NCBI GenBank assembly: GCA_003640385.1
Contig: RCAB01000003.1
Span: 372,001 to 436,000 of the forward strand
Length of the DNA stretch: 64,000 nucleotides
DNA from: Setaria digitata
Lineage: Eukaryota; Nematoda; Chromadorea; Rhabditida; Setariidae
Reading direction: 5' to 3'
In this document: one piece after another, positions 37,008 through 51,298 of the stretch
Layout: each line of letters begins with the position of its first letter
Numbering within the stretch: the stretch's first letter is position 1
Position numbers and translations under genes: made by a program
The notes under the pieces: model-generated
What the model was told of the DNA's origin: nothing
Seen by the model: the letters and a program-made list of their open reading frames with translations, nothing else
Database searches by the model: none

Positions 37008-40000
37008 ATGTTCAAACTATCCTTAACAAATGTGGCTACAACCATCTTCGTAATGTACATCGGTCATTCGCTGCATTCAATATATACGTTATTTCATCCA
37101 CCGTTGTGCAAGCAAAACCAAGATGACAAGGAATGTTTAATTGTTAGTTTTTCCTTGTTTTCACTGGAAAAAATTTCCCATTGGAACTTTTAAATACATA
37201 ACCTATTTAGAGAGGTTGTATTTAATATGTTTGGTGTCAGCTGGTACAACTGACGTTAGTTACCAATGCATTCATCTCTCCCGAAAAAACTGAGTCTGTT
37301 AAACAAGGAACTCAAGCCTCACATTCAATTGATTGCTTTTTTTTCGGTTAATCTTAACAAAAATTTATCTAAAGGAAGAATTTTACTCTTCAGAGCGGCT
37401 AGGTTATCCTATGTCACTTCATTATTGATTTATTCCCTCATCTAAATTCTCTAGTTGACAACATTTTTTTCGGATTTACTGGAAAGAAAAATTTTCAGCA
37501 AAAATATTCGCTATGCTTTCTTATTTTGTTTCAGCCAATGATTCAAAAAGAAGGAGCGAATACTGAATGGCCACCACTGCAGTTTCGTATTTATGCTTCA
37601 GTGAATGCGCGTGCTAAGGAGAATTATGGAAAAATCATACATCAAATAGCATTTCTTGATATCGATGAAGTTATGGAGATGGAAGTAATATTTGGTACTT
37701 AGGACATAAAGTTCTGTGCCTCAAAAATTGCAGATTAATTGGTAGAAAGTAAAAAGTCAGCCACTAGCTGATCCAGTTTTGTTTTGATTTAAAATGTGCT
37801 TATATTTAACTCATGTAAAAAGAATTTAGACAGGAGTTTTATGACTGTCATGAGCAATACCCACTTATTCATCAGTTTGCATTCCTCTATTAACACAAAT
37901 ATTTCGTTAAAATGCTTTTCGTAATCTACATGGTCTATTCGTTTTTCTTTTGTATTCATCAGGTACATGTGGATCTCCCAGAACACACTCGTAACAACGG
38001 CTCATTGTATCTACACTGTTTTTTACTGCCTGCGGAATATAAACATCCAGATCCTTATCAGGTATGTAGACATAAATGATGTCATGAGGTAATTGGGCGC
38101 TTCTACTTTAATTCAATCTTAGAAAATCGAATTTAACAAAATTGTGCTTATCCGGGACTAAATTATACTAATTTATTAGTGCAGTGAATATTAATCAGTG
38201 GACTGGAATGTAAAACTAATGAAATTTAAATGGAAAATTGTTGCCTGATTTCAGCTAAATTCTGGATTGACAAATGAAAATTTGCATTTAGTGTATGCTC
38301 TATTTTTAAGTGTCGAGATCCAGTTGTTTTGTAGGCATCGTGGCAAATAACACAAACGGTTCCTATAACAACTTATCAGATTCCTCAAGCAGAGACATTT
38401 CGATTGATTACAGAAACTGAAGAGAAGCGAAGGAGGAAGAAAGAAGCTAGTAGATCTGTAGATAAGGTTTCATTTGATTTCTTTTTAGTTTTCATGCAGT
38501 CCTGTATCTGGCTTTTTGATTCAAGTTTCATAACGAATCCTCAGAATAAATTTCCATAAATTTTTTTTGTAAAAGTGAAATCATTTTTTAGAAATATTTA
38601 AATTCTTTATTATAAAAATTATTTATCAGAATTCCTAATGATTTCGTTCATTGTTAGTGCTAACAGAATTCTGAATGAAGGAATATCAAGAAGGTTCAAA
38701 GTTTATTATTTTCAGCTGCGTGAAGAAGGAACACCAGTCACACATTTTCGCAGTAAATTACCATTGACAATTGTCGCTGAATCGCCTAAATTTGATTTAT
38801 ACTCTCTTCCAGGTGAAATCTATCAGCACATGCAATTGTTCCACAAAGGTATTTCGTTGGTTAATTTTTATCCGTGAATGAACTTTTTATTTCCCTTCCC
38901 ATCTTATTTTAGTTTGCTTCTCAAACAATTAAAAAGTTTTTGATACTGATAATGACAATTGAACATTATAATGTCATTACTGAGATGTTTTCCTTACAAG
39001 TAATTGCAGTGGAAAAGTTTTCATCTTTTTATTTCCAGCAGTCAAAGCGAAATCTGCAATATTTTAGTACACGTATCTTTATTTTTATAATTTTTCATGA
39101 TTTATGGTTTAGATGGACAAGCGTATTATTGGCCGATATTTTACATCGATGAATTAAGCATTCTTACAAAAGATCTAGTGCAGGTAAGTTCTTTCTCACT
39201 TTGTTTCCATGGTCAATTTCTTTGTTCAGAATGAGAATGATGTTTTCTTTCTAGTTGAGATAAGTTTTCTTTCAATATAAAGCCTGGTATAAAACAACAT
39301 CATGTTTATGGATTAGATAGAACCGGAACAAAAAAGCGTCGTAATGAAGATCCAGTATCGACCGATATCCATTGGTAAGTTGCGTTTGCTGATTACTGCT
39401 CAAGCGTCACTTGTTCAGCTGAAGCGAATGGGTTTTAGCGATAAAGATGTCGACGAGGTCAGCTTCTTTTTATAAATTCGTTTTAAAAGTTCAGTTTTTG
39501 GTTTTCATATTGCATCATTGTTTTTCCTTGAGTTTCATAATTTTTATTTTCTTCCAATTATTTTGAAGTTTATAGGTTAAGGGAATATTTGTGGACACGA
39601 ATTTCTACTTCTTGACTGTAACAGTATTTGTTGCTGCTCTGCATATGTTATTTGATGTTCTTGCATTCAAAAATGATATAACATTTTGGCGAAATCGTAG
39701 AAGTATGGCCGGTCTGTCGACGAGGTGAGGAGTATTGCTTTTTTAAATGGAAAAGTGGGATCCTTTAGAATTTTGGTCAAACCAAAATGGAATCAGAAGT
39801 TCCGTCTTTTAAAATCTGTTTTATTCATTTTCAGAACTGTGTTATGGCGTTCATTCAGTCAGTCAGTGATATTTTTATATCTGCTTGACGAAGAGACAAG
39901 TCTTCTGGTGACAGTTCCCGCTGCTTTTGGCTGCATTGTTGAATATTGGAAAGTAACGAAATCCGCTAAAGTAATAATTTTTTATAAATGTTTTTTGTCA

Positions 40001-40233
40001 AAAAAAGTTCCCATTTCCATTATGTTCGTTTTTACTTCAATAATTTAGGATTTTGAAAATTGAAAAGAAACCTCATTAATAAGAGTTAAGATAATGATTG
40101 GCTGGTAGTTCGGTGTTTAAGATGGGTAAAAAGTTACGCTTTAAATTTAAAAGGACGATAAACATTAATAATATCACCCAATATCACCCGTAATTTCTTG
40201 AAACGAAATCAATATATATATATATATATATTG

Positions 40234-40266
<33 letters not shown>

Positions 40267-41660
40267 TCATGATTGTGTTCTGGGAAATTTAAATTTTAAT
40301 GCATTATTATTATTACCAAAGTAAATGTAGCATGTCGAATTTTGATTTATTTGTTGCAGATTTCAATTTACTGGTCAAAAGGCATACCGCATTTTCGATT
40401 TGGGGCTTCCACTGCATCAGAATTGGAAACAGAATCATTTGATTCTGAAGCGATGAAATATCTCACCTTCCTGCTCATACCGCTTTGTCTGGGTGGTGCC
40501 ATTTATAGGTATAACTTGTAATTTCCATAAACTTGTGACCAAAATCTAGCAGGAGGTCTGGAGGCTATTCACATCTTATATTTAACTTATTCCAGTTTGG
40601 CATATGTTCCACATAGATCATGGTATAGTTGGATCATTCAGTGTATGGCTAATGGTGTATATGCTTTTGGGTTTTTATTTATGCTACCGCAACTGTTTGT
40701 TAATTATCGTATGAAATCAGTTGCTCATCTCCCGTGGCGAGCTTTTATGTATAAGGTGGGTCCTGTTTCTGTTTCTTTTTTTTTTTTTTTTGAATTTGAA
40801 AGTAAAAATGATATTTTTCAAATTAAGTTTAGGGATTCTTCAAAATAAACCCGATGTTAATCCTGACACATTGTTTTATCTTTCCTGATGTCATCATCTT
40901 ATTTTATAATTCTGAGTTTTGTTCTTTATTAATTTTAGCGATTATTTTGTTTCTCTTCCATGTCAATTGGTACTAACTTTGGTAATAAAATACGGAAGCC
41001 TCTTATCCTGAAGATTTGCCATTGAATATGTTTTTGCTTTTTTTTTCATGATAATTTACTTTGGTATCGTGATTAGGTTTCTCTATTATTCCCTGCTGCG
41101 CAGTCTTCAGTTCCTTGTCTCAAATACCTCAGTTTTTTTTTTTTTTTTTTGTAGTTGAAATATGCTTTTGCTGAAAAAATTTTTTTACTTTAGATTACAG
41201 CGAGAATTGTTCTCAGACTAAAATCATTAATAATTTATAACTTCTTGCCTTTAACGCTCTTTCAAAATTCGCACGTATTAATCAATCTACATATTTTTAA
41301 ACGTTTGGTTCTGAACCAGTTGTTATTGTGCTGCATAAGGTCTTCAAATTGTGATTTTGAAGTATGAAATACAGTTTTACAAGTAATTACTTGCAGGCGT
41401 TTAACACTTTCATAGACGATATGTTCGCATTTATTATCACAATGCCGACATCTCATCGTGTGGCTTGTTTTCGAGATGATGTAGTTTTTGTCATTTATCT
41501 CTATCAGCGTTACCTGTACCCAGTGGATAAGTCGCGAATCAATGAATTTGGTGAAAGTTTCCTGGATAATGGAATCCAAAATGTTCAGGAATCTGGATCC
41601 CAGTCAATGCTGTCACCTAAACACCAATTTAAATCGAAATCGGAAAAAAAAGTTAATTAA
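37008..41660 (+). CDS. CLPTM1L: CLPTM1L (CRR9) family multi-span ER membrane protein
   Basis: CLPTM1/CLPTM1L family. Human CLPTM1L has been reported to flip the GPI precursor GlcN-PI across the ER membrane; this role is inferred here from family membership. Twelve exons, all phases consistent, predicted 572 residues (human 538): 37008-37142, 37535-37684, 37963-38061, 38335-38466, 38716-38848, 39113-39183, 39317-39457, 39576-39724, 39835-39970, 40360-40508, 40596-40755, 41397-41660. An N-terminal hydrophobic anchor (about residues 8-30) precedes a luminal domain (EHTRNNGSLYLH, a glycosylation sequon). The C-terminal half is multi-span: FDVLAFKNDITFW, FLYLLDEETSLLVTVPA, GVYAFGFLFMLPQLFVNY, KSVAHLPWRAF, NTFIDDMFAFIITMPTSHR, YPVDKSRINEFGES. 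These match CLPTM1L more closely than CLPTM1. The Ser/Lys-rich tail is longer than in human. Confidence 0.93.
40211..40265. repeat. (TA)n microsatellite in a CLPTM1L intron
   Basis: Two TA runs (40211-40231 and 40235-40265) separated by TGA within intron 39971-40359. Self-complementary and likely length-variable. Confidence 0.8.
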
Positions 41661-43790
41661 AGAACAGATGAAATTTTCGGAATTGAAGAAAGTTTTGTCT
41701 CTTTTTAACAAGTTATCTTCTGTTTTTCTTTGAAATTTTTTTCTCTGCATCTCACAGTAGTTTTTCAATTATTATTTTGCATCAAATCATATTGGCTCTG
41801 ATGCAATCATTATCCTTCTTAGATTTAAAACTGTGATACAAATAACAATCTTTTTCCAATTTTCATTTTTATCCATCCTCTTATTTCTGAATTTGCATGG
41901 TCCATAAAAAATGTATAAAAGAATTTCTATTTTCTTCTTGAGTTTTCTAGGGTCTTCACTCCTGAATGACTCTCGAACTCTTCAAATTCCTATTGAAGAT
42001 TCTGGATTTTGTTTGGATATTGTAGTTTAGCTGTTTCGGTAAATCTTCAGTGAATAGTATCAGGGGAACCAAACTTCAGAGCGTTGATGATAAGTTTTTG
42101 GAGTATTTTGAACTTGGTTAGCCTTTTTTGTGCTTTTATCCTTCTTTAGAAGTTACTTTAAAATCTCTGTTATTTCAAGAAATTAGCTCAAATATGAACT
42201 TACTGGCAGTAAATTTTTTTACTTTCAATAACAAATCTTTTGCTTTTCACTGGAGCTGTCTCATTCTTAAATGATATTGAGGATCACAAACTTTAATGAA
42301 GTGAGCAGAAGGACCGCCGTTATATTTCTGCAAACTCCCATGATATGAGACATACATTAATTTGGACGAAAAATGAACAGTGGATAAAGTTTTCTGTATG
42401 ATTGCCATTTATGATGACGCCTTAAATAGGCATAATAATTCGATCTGCCTGTCGCTTTGAGGCCAGATTTCATTCCATATGGATTATAAAATCAAATATG
42501 ATAGGAAGTAACGGAGTACTCTGAGATTTAGATTCATAGCGAATGGAAACATTTAAGTCGGGTCAAGAATCCGTATTATTGACTTTTGTTAAGCTAAGTG
42601 ATTTCAGCTTTTGTTTGTTGATTTTATTTTTTGATATTGCTCTGTTCGCCAACAACTATTCCTCAGTTTCCTTCCATTCTTTCATTTTTTTCTGGTATTG
42701 AAATTTTTTGAGGTAAATACCAGTCCTATTGCGAAAAGTTCTTTATCATCAGTTTGCTGTTATAATTATAACTAAATTAAAACTCTGATAGGTCCGTGAA
42801 AAATAAAAGCCTTTTTTGTGCATCGAAAAATCTATTTCCTTATATTAAAACTAAAAATCTTTTTATTAGGCAGAGAATTGCGCCATTCTCACTATCACTC
42901 GGTACATTTGAAAGTTAATAAAATTTGTTATGGAAATTACTTTTAATAAGAGCTTGACATGGATCCAGATACCAGTGCCTGTTTATTTAAACTCTACATT
43001 CATTGAATGCAAAAGAAACAAAAATTTCGGAGGAGTTCATTTTCATCGCAAATCACTTCTTTCTTTGAAAATCTAAGCTGTATGCTAGGAAGAACTTGAG
43101 CTTATCAAGTTCTCCAAAACTGAGTGAGTAAACGGACCAGAAACCAAATTAGCATGCCATAATCTCTTACCCAGACATAAGAGAAATTTATCCCTTCTGG
43201 CAGGACAAACGGCCAGTATTCTTAAGACTTTAGTAAACATTGCCAGTACTATTTAAAGCTTCATGTAATTAAGGCCTTACGGAATTAAGGTTCTGGGCAA
43301 ATGGACTAAAGGTCTGTCTGTAGTTAGGAATAAACTTACTAGTTGTCGCTGTCCTTCTTCTTACCTTTCGGCAGTGAAAAAGAAATGAATCATTGGTTTT
43401 CTAAAGTATAATGTCTTAAAATAAAACGAGACTTCGAGATGGAAAAGAAACAGAAATGAAATTTATTAGGAATTTCAAAACTCTTCAGTGCGATGCCAAG
43501 GTCTGCTAGGTCAATTATTTCTGGAAAACAATTTTTGATTTCGCTCTAACTATATTAGAAATTATTGCCGTTTTCATCGTAGGTACGAAAATTGAACTTT
43601 GTCCAGTTAGATTTGAATTTTACAAGGACTTTTCTTGCCTAAATTTTATTTTATTTTAACAGTTATCTCAGTTTAGTTCCATGCTAAATTGTTTAAATCT
43701 CACTTTCGCAATTGTTTCTACAGGTTTTCTACACATTTGAATCTTATGACCAGATCAGCTGCGGGATTCAGAGTGGAGAAGTATTTAAAA

Positions 43791-44049
43791 TTATTATATA
43801 TATATAATAAATTTATATATATATATAAATATATAATATATTATATAATATATATAATATAATAATATATTATATAATATATATTATATAATATATATTA
43901 TATATATTATATAATATATATTATATATATTATATAATATATATTATATATATTATATAATATATATAATATAATAATATATTATATAATATATAAATAT
44001 AAATATATAAACAACAATAATTTATATATATATATATATATATATATAT
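43791..44049. repeat. AT-only satellite of about 260 bp with higher-order palindromic pattern
   Basis: Almost entirely A and T, built from irregularly alternating TATA and TAATATAT steps in which a block containing ATATATTATATATTATATA recurs several times between 43890 and 43970. Flanked by ordinary sequence on both sides. Strongly self-complementary. Confidence 0.85.
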
Positions 44050-44768
44050 CACAGCTGTACCATTAATTAATTAATAGCAGTTCTGAGTGATCTTTTTCCA
44101 GTTATATTGCTTCTTTCAAAAACACTGGAATAATTAGAAGCAGTGATTAAATAAGCCAACATTTGGAGGTTTATTATTTTATTTTATATACTGATAGTAG
44201 GAAACGATAGTTCAAAAATATTATATCACTGATAATGAGTGTATCAATGTTGTTACTCTGAAAGAGCGATTTCTCATTTTTCTGCGCTACTGAGAAAATA
44301 AGCTGAAATTGTTCAAAATAAAAGTTTAAACATAATTAACAAGATGACAAAATTTGGACAACCAAATATCGCAGTTAAAAACTTGTTTTATAAGAATTTT
44401 GTTGTCTTTGGCTTAATACTACTGAGTTATGTTTTAAATGGGTCCTTCAATAATTCTGATCTTTTTTCTTTTTTTTTTTTGGACGCAAATGAATATACTT
44501 AGTTCAGTGATCGATAAAAATTTGATTATCAAAGTTCAGAGTTTTATTTGATGCGTTTGTATCACATTAGTAAAATCATCTGTTATGCAAAAGTTGCTTC
44601 TGATTCACGACGACTTTTGTGTAGAGAGAACTGTAATGTTGAGAAAGTCACACTGCAAGAACTGGAAATTTAAAATTCTAGTTGAAGTGATATTAAAGAT
44701 TTTGTGGGAGCTGATTAGATGAAGAATGAAAGTACTTTACCAATAACGGTTTCCAAGGAAGCTGGACT

Positions 44769-44781
44769 GGGGGGGGGGGGG
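44769..44781 (+). repeat. Run of 13 G
   Basis: The only long G run in an otherwise AT-rich window, in intergenic DNA, followed by GCGTAGGGGCCG. It could be a sequencing or assembly artefact, or a real homopolymer. Confidence 0.9.
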
Positions 44782-47700
44782 CGTAGGGGCCGACATATAT
44801 TATACTCATTTAAATTTCCAAACTTTCCCACTTTTCTTCTCGTGCTTATGCGATGTGTGAGTTATAACTGGAGTCATTATTTTCTCCTGAATTTCCCTTT
44901 TTCTGGAATTGCTAGGTTGTGTTTTCTAAAGAGAAAATGAAATATCACAAATCTGCCTTGGACATTCTAACATCTGCAAATAGCGAAATTGTGTTTTTTA
45001 ATTTCAGCCTGAAATGAATCAACCTGATTCTTCAAAAGGAAGAAGTGAATTCGTATAACAGGGTTCAGGATGGCAAAGTTGAATCCAATTCCACAGGAGA
45101 AAAACTGATAGGGGAGTGATACAATCAGTAGCCAATTTATTTAGCAAAAGAAGTCTACTCTTTCATATTTGCGCTTAAAGTTTCCTACGTCAAAAACTGT
45201 AACATCTCGATGCTTAAGATACTTCCGTGATGATAACGGAAGACGATCAGGGAGTATTTTTGCATTCTCGGCTTGCCTGAAGGTTTCCAAGCATAAGCGT
45301 CCTATTTCAATAATTAAAATGCTGAATGAGTTGCATTTCGTTATATTGCATCATTCTTTTCCTCTTTCAATCTCTGCTTTAAAAAAGAATTATATTAAAT
45401 TTTTCTGTAAAATGGCTGTATAGAATTTAGTTGTTAAAAGACCACTGAACAGGAATTGAAATGTTCATGCATGGAATTATACTGAACTAAAATTATTCCG
45501 TCCAGCAAATCGGCACTTTTTATCTCTTGCAAAATCAATTGCAATTCAGAGATCGAAAAAACAGGGGAAATGAAATTAAATTCAATTGGCTCAAATCAAA
45601 TCTAAAACTTGCTGTCTTCAACGAATTACAAAATCATTAACTGCTGACGAAATGTGAATTTGCAAATATGCTCATAATAGAAGCATGTAGTATTTAACAG
45701 ACTTTATATAAAGCCTCCAACAGAGTCCTTTAATTAAACAAAGTTTGTGATATGTTTAAATCTAAACCAAAAATGTGCCTCAGGCGGTCTTGCAAACTGC
45801 ATTAAGTGCTGTTTTCAATAGAACAGCAATTATTTGCAGCGAACACTTAGACTAAGACTTTTAAGAACTTTAAGCTTGTAATAACACTAAACTGCACCTA
45901 AAATACTTCTCACTAAATAAATCGACGGGTGTAAAAAGAATGATTTATTCTCGCAAAAAAAAAAAACAATTCATACTACAGCTACATATTGCAAATATTT
46001 CAATTACTTTATCTGATTTTCTTTATTTTGCTTCAGAAAAGGCACCTCAGTAATTCTTCTGGACTTAGCAGATAATGCCATACATCCATCTACTTAGTTT
46101 TAACTGTTTTAGTCCTGCCAGGTTAATCTTGCACTAGGAGCATTAGTTTTGTTTCTAAATTAATTCAGCATAGTGCATCGATTTGACGGCTCTTTTGAAA
46201 AGTTAAATCATTAAGTCAAAATAAATTTTGAAATATATTTTTTATAATATTATTATAAGATTTAAATTTTAGCGCTACAGTGTCTAAAAAAAAATTGGCA
46301 CTTAGAATTTTATCGCCTTACCTCTCCACTGATAAAGATAGCAAACATTGTGCCAGAAGTAACCAGAACAGATTATGATTTGAAGTTTCAGCAGTACTAG
46401 ATATTATTGTTAATAACTATGGCAATAGTGATAATAACAACAATAATAATAATAACTTATGTTAATTAATTATCCTGTTTATGATAATTATAGGACGAGA
46501 AAGCAGGAATTAGTAATTATTGTTAACAATAAGTGGTACAGAAAGAATAAATCATAAAATTAAAAATAATCAATATTAATAGCGCTTTATATTAATAATG
46601 GCATCATTAAATTTGTTACCACCTCTATCAAATCATTATTCTGTTTCTAATAATTATATGATATTTATGTTAGTAATAATTATTGTTTAATAATTGTTTT
46701 ATCATTATCCCTTCCATTAGTTAATAAAGTTTTTAGTAATTGTTTTGACAATATCGCTAATAGCAACTGTATTTTTTTTATCATTATTATTCCTATTATT
46801 GCAAGCGTGATCGCTATCACAATTTCTTTATTTTTGTTGTTAATAGCTGAAATGATTTTATTGAGGGAACTTTCCTAACAAATTCAACGCATCGATTTTA
46901 CTTGAAAGTGAATGATTTCCACTGATTTACTACTTATTTCAATTATTTTCTAATAACCAATCAAAAGTGAAGGACTGAAATGAGATTGGCGAAAAATAAA
47001 AAAAGTTTTGCACTTAACAAGAATCCTTTTTTATCATTCGTATAAGTCATCTTCATCTCATTCTGTCCCACAGAGGGAAGCTACCGAAAGAGGAAGCCCA
47101 GGAAATGCCCCAGAGAATCCTAAAGATATCGTTCATTTCTTAATTACAACTACCCGTTTCCATAACTGCTTTACAATTTCTGAGAGTACTTTTCTTTCAA
47201 GTTCCAGAAAGTGGTTTTCAGACAGAGGTTAGGGAAGAGAAAAGTTAAAGGAGTTAGAGATCTCTCAAAATCTATCATTTTTTTTCATGTTGGAACTGCT
47301 ATAAATGGATAAAACATCTGGTTTCAAGTGTCATCTTTAATTCGGCTTTAAACTTCAAAAAACTCCTAGTGTTTGTGGATTAAAGTTCTCTTTACTAAAA
47401 GATTTCTTTTTTCCACTTTTTATTCACGACTGAGATTGGATTAGATGATCATTCTTGAAAAATAAAAAATAAATAAAGCTGTATAGCTTTATTTATTGGA
47501 AAATATTTCTATTTTCCTTCCGTCATCGAACTTTGATTTGATTTTAATTTTCAAAATTCTTCATGTTTTCTTAGCATGACTTTAGTTTTTTAAAGTTTTT
47601 GAGAAGAAACTGCAGATTTCTTTCGTAATAGGCTGTCTTTTCTTTGTCGAGACATTTCATTTTACGTTCACTAGTGTATTCTCACAGCTATCAGATATTT

Positions 47701-50700
47701 TTCTTCATTTCAACTATTTTTTTTTGAGGAAATTTAACTCTTTTGCTTCAGTTAAGATTCATTTAAAACCTTAGAAGATCTTTTTATTATTTTAGGCTTC
47801 AGCTTCTCAAACTTTGCTGATTGAGGCTTCCGATTCTAAATTTGTGACTTCCCACTGATTTGATAGATCATTTATTTTCAACTCTTCAATGCTTTTTTTA
47901 GGCTGTCATTTGTTCCATTACCTAGAGTAAACAGTTCGGCTGACATATTGAGAAGAATCGTTTATTACATTTCTTGCCAAAAGAAATGGATTTGAGAAGA
48001 TAGAGTTCCACATCATTTTGGCTCTACAATTCTTAAAAAAGATGTGATTTATTTTTTGCAACAAAAGTGGAGAATTCTGCTGGGGATAAGGAAAAACTTA
48101 AGTGGCGACACTTAAAAATGCCATAAGATGACTTACCCTTGGGACATAGCAAAACCTGGCCGAGAAACCAAACGAGCATTTATCTGATTTAACTTCCACT
48201 ATCCTTTAATTTTCACCAAACTTCATTCAATTTCCTTTTTTCCATCATTTCTAAGAAATTTTCCCACAGTAAGCAGATTAAAAAAAAAAGTTTTTGGTTG
48301 CACATCTTTTCATTTGAAGTGCCAATGGACTCTCTTCCAAGTGCTCATGCGATGAAAATTCTTATTGCTTTAGTTGACACCAGTTCTTTATGTATTGCTT
48401 ATTAAATTAAAAAGATCTGAAACCAACTGGCACCACCAAAACTTTTAGTAGATGTAAAGTGACAGCGAAGTCTAAGTTGAAGGTGAAAAACTTCCACTTG
48501 GTGAAATGAGTACTCCGTTTCAGAATTTTTGTTGATCAGTCATACTCATAGTTACAAAGCTTTTAATGGATTACAGAGGCTTCTTGAATTGCAGTCTGTT
48601 TCTATCTGCCAAGGTCACAGTGTAACCAACAATATCAGTCGAGATTGAAGAATTTTCTCAAATAATTTTAATGTCGAGAAAATTCTTTTGAAGGTGACGC
48701 AGTTTTTACAATTATGATATTTTCTGACTCATTCCGGAGTTTAGAGTATGCAATGTTATTTGAGTTGTGAGTTGTAGGCAGATCATTTCACAGTTCGATT
48801 TCCAAACTTTACACTATTCTTAGACCTTAAGTTAACAGCAGCTGTATCGATAGCCATTAGTGTGGAAAGTTTTAAAATGCAAAAATTTTCGAAGAACAGA
48901 TATTTTGAAAAGTGTACTGGAATTGCATTCATAAGCACACAGTTCGGTGTGATTTTTATAGTTACATTCTTTAGTTATCACACTAAAATGAAAGGAAGGC
49001 AAGAAATGTCACATTGGCCATCTGAGGTGACTTTTGATACTACGATTCGATCCATTTCCTTCCGATGCTTAGGATTCAGCCAATTAATTGACTAACTCTC
49101 CACAGAACCATTTTCTGCTTCCAGTCAAAGGCAATTATTTTATACAAGCCTGATGACACCTACCACAGACATTGTTTTCATCTCTCTTCTACTTTTCTAA
49201 CTATAATAAGATTGTTCCTTGTCTTTTCTCTTTCTTTCGTGGTACTTCTCTTAAATATGTCGAAAGCCTCCTTAGAAAGCGGACACGAACAGAACCATGT
49301 AAGATTCTCTAATTGATTTTGTCTCCTCTCCGTTAAGTTTCCAATCATGTGAAGCATTTTTAAATATCTGATAATTTTATTAACTGGTTTGTATGAATGA
49401 GAATGTTGAACGTATAGCATGCGATAGGTAGCAGTTCGTTATAATTCATCAGATGATGGGTTTGTAAGCAAAGGAAAATTTGCTGGCCATTCTTGAGCTG
49501 CAATTCATTTCTTGGCTCGCTCTGGAACACTCTTCAGCTTCATATTTTTTCCCTAATCTAATCGATGCAAAAAGTAATTTCTGTTTCTATTTGTGTGGGC
49601 TTCGAGCTATTTCTAAAAATGAAATTTCAAAAGAAAGCTAATTTTAATTAGTTATAAAATACTGAAACGAATGAATAATCTAAATTAGTATTCAAGCTGG
49701 AAGCAATTCAGTATAGTCTGGTACTTTTTTCAGATTCATCGATGCAAAAAACGACTTTTTCATTTCTTATTTTGGTAAGATAACTTATCGAATTCAAAGG
49801 TTTTGCTTAAGTGCTAATTAGTAGACGAATTTCAGATTATTTTTAGGTCCAAAAGTTAGCTTTACCAAATAAATAATTTTTCGCCATTTCAAGCGGCGAG
49901 CTAACAAAAAAGAGAAATATAAAGGAAATATAAAGTTAGGGAAAATGAGCTTCATCCTTCTTTCACGATTATTTTGTTCGTTTTTTCATTTTCAGTGCCA
50001 TACCACAGCACTGACGTTCATAGCCTGATGGATCCCTGGTATCCTTGATTTTCTTTTTTATAGTCCTGGAGTGCAAACCATCCTGTAGCAAATTAAAAAA
50101 AGAAAAGATTAAAAACTTCAAAAGTTTCGAATCCAAAAATGATTATGGCACAATTAATTATGAATAATATAGTTATTGTTTTTTTTATTCAGGCTGTTCA
50201 TATAATACGATTATCTATTTTGTGTTAAATGATGGTGCAAGATATCGCTCTGCTTTGAATATTGCTAAAAATAATCCTTTCTTCTGAATAAAAGAGGATT
50301 AGAAATGAAATGGAAATATTTCCTCCTTAATCTTCTGCAAGGGACATTCATCAGCCAATAGTGATAATACGCCTAAAACAGGGACAAACACATTTTCCTC
50401 CTCAAGTGACATTTTTTAGGTTTTTTCGAGAATAACCCTCCCTAAATATTGCTAGATCACATCTGCTTCTGTTTCATCGGAAATACTTACTGCCCTCTTC
50501 TCGTGCAACTGTCACTGCAGAGGATTGAAAGTAAAGGCATATCTTACCAATTTAAACCAAATATAGCAAAAGCTGCAGCCTCCCTTTAGATGAGCTTTAA
50601 CATTATTTCACATTCATTAATTATTCAGTTAGATTAAAATTCAAATTGGCTTTCACAAAAAATCATAAGACTGCTTATATTATATTATATTATGATTGTG

Positions 50701-51298
50701 CTATCTGCTAGTTTTTTTTCTTTTTTGCAACTATGCTAAGACTAAATCATTACAATTGGTCGAAGAATAAAGGAAGTGCAGATGTAACAACTCTAAATAA
50801 ATGATCTTCTTACAAAACCTTAAGGTTTAGGCATGCCTCCTTAGAGCAATACTTTCTTCATGGCAAGAAGAAGAACTCAGGTTTTAAGAGACTGAGAAAA
50901 TCAGGTTTAAGAGACTGAGAATCATGTGAACTCGGAAAACAAAAAATACCGTTTTCTACTATTTTTATGAGACATTATCCCAAATTTGTATTTCTTGTTT
51001 CCACTTCTCTTGAGGTTAAAAATTCTAGATTAAATCAGAAAATTTCTGGAAAAAGTAATTATTCAACTGATATTTCTCCTCAGAGAAAAAATGTAATTAA
51101 AAAAATTGATTCTATTGGTAATAGCTCAAATAATTTTTAGGAAATCTGTTGGATACAGTATTGTTTTTGTCAAGAAATTACAATAAATTTTTGTCCATTA
51201 TTTTTTTCTCTAAATCAATGAAGTAATTTAAATCATCAAAGATTTACGAGTGACAAAGGAATCATGTCATAGTAAATTAATTTAATTTTCAGCCTTGA

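Larger units (their letters stand above)
41661..51298. other. 9.6 kb gene-poor region
   Basis: Between CLPTM1L and the potassium channel locus. No open frame shows family features with splice context. Contents: the AT satellite at 43791-44049, a run of 13 G at 44769-44781, AAT/ATT-rich simple sequence at about 46430-46800, and a small direct repeat (GAGACTGAGA) near 50888-50920. The downstream part presumably holds the channel promoter, since long upstream regions are usual for neuronal or muscle channels; that is inference. Confidence 0.5.
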
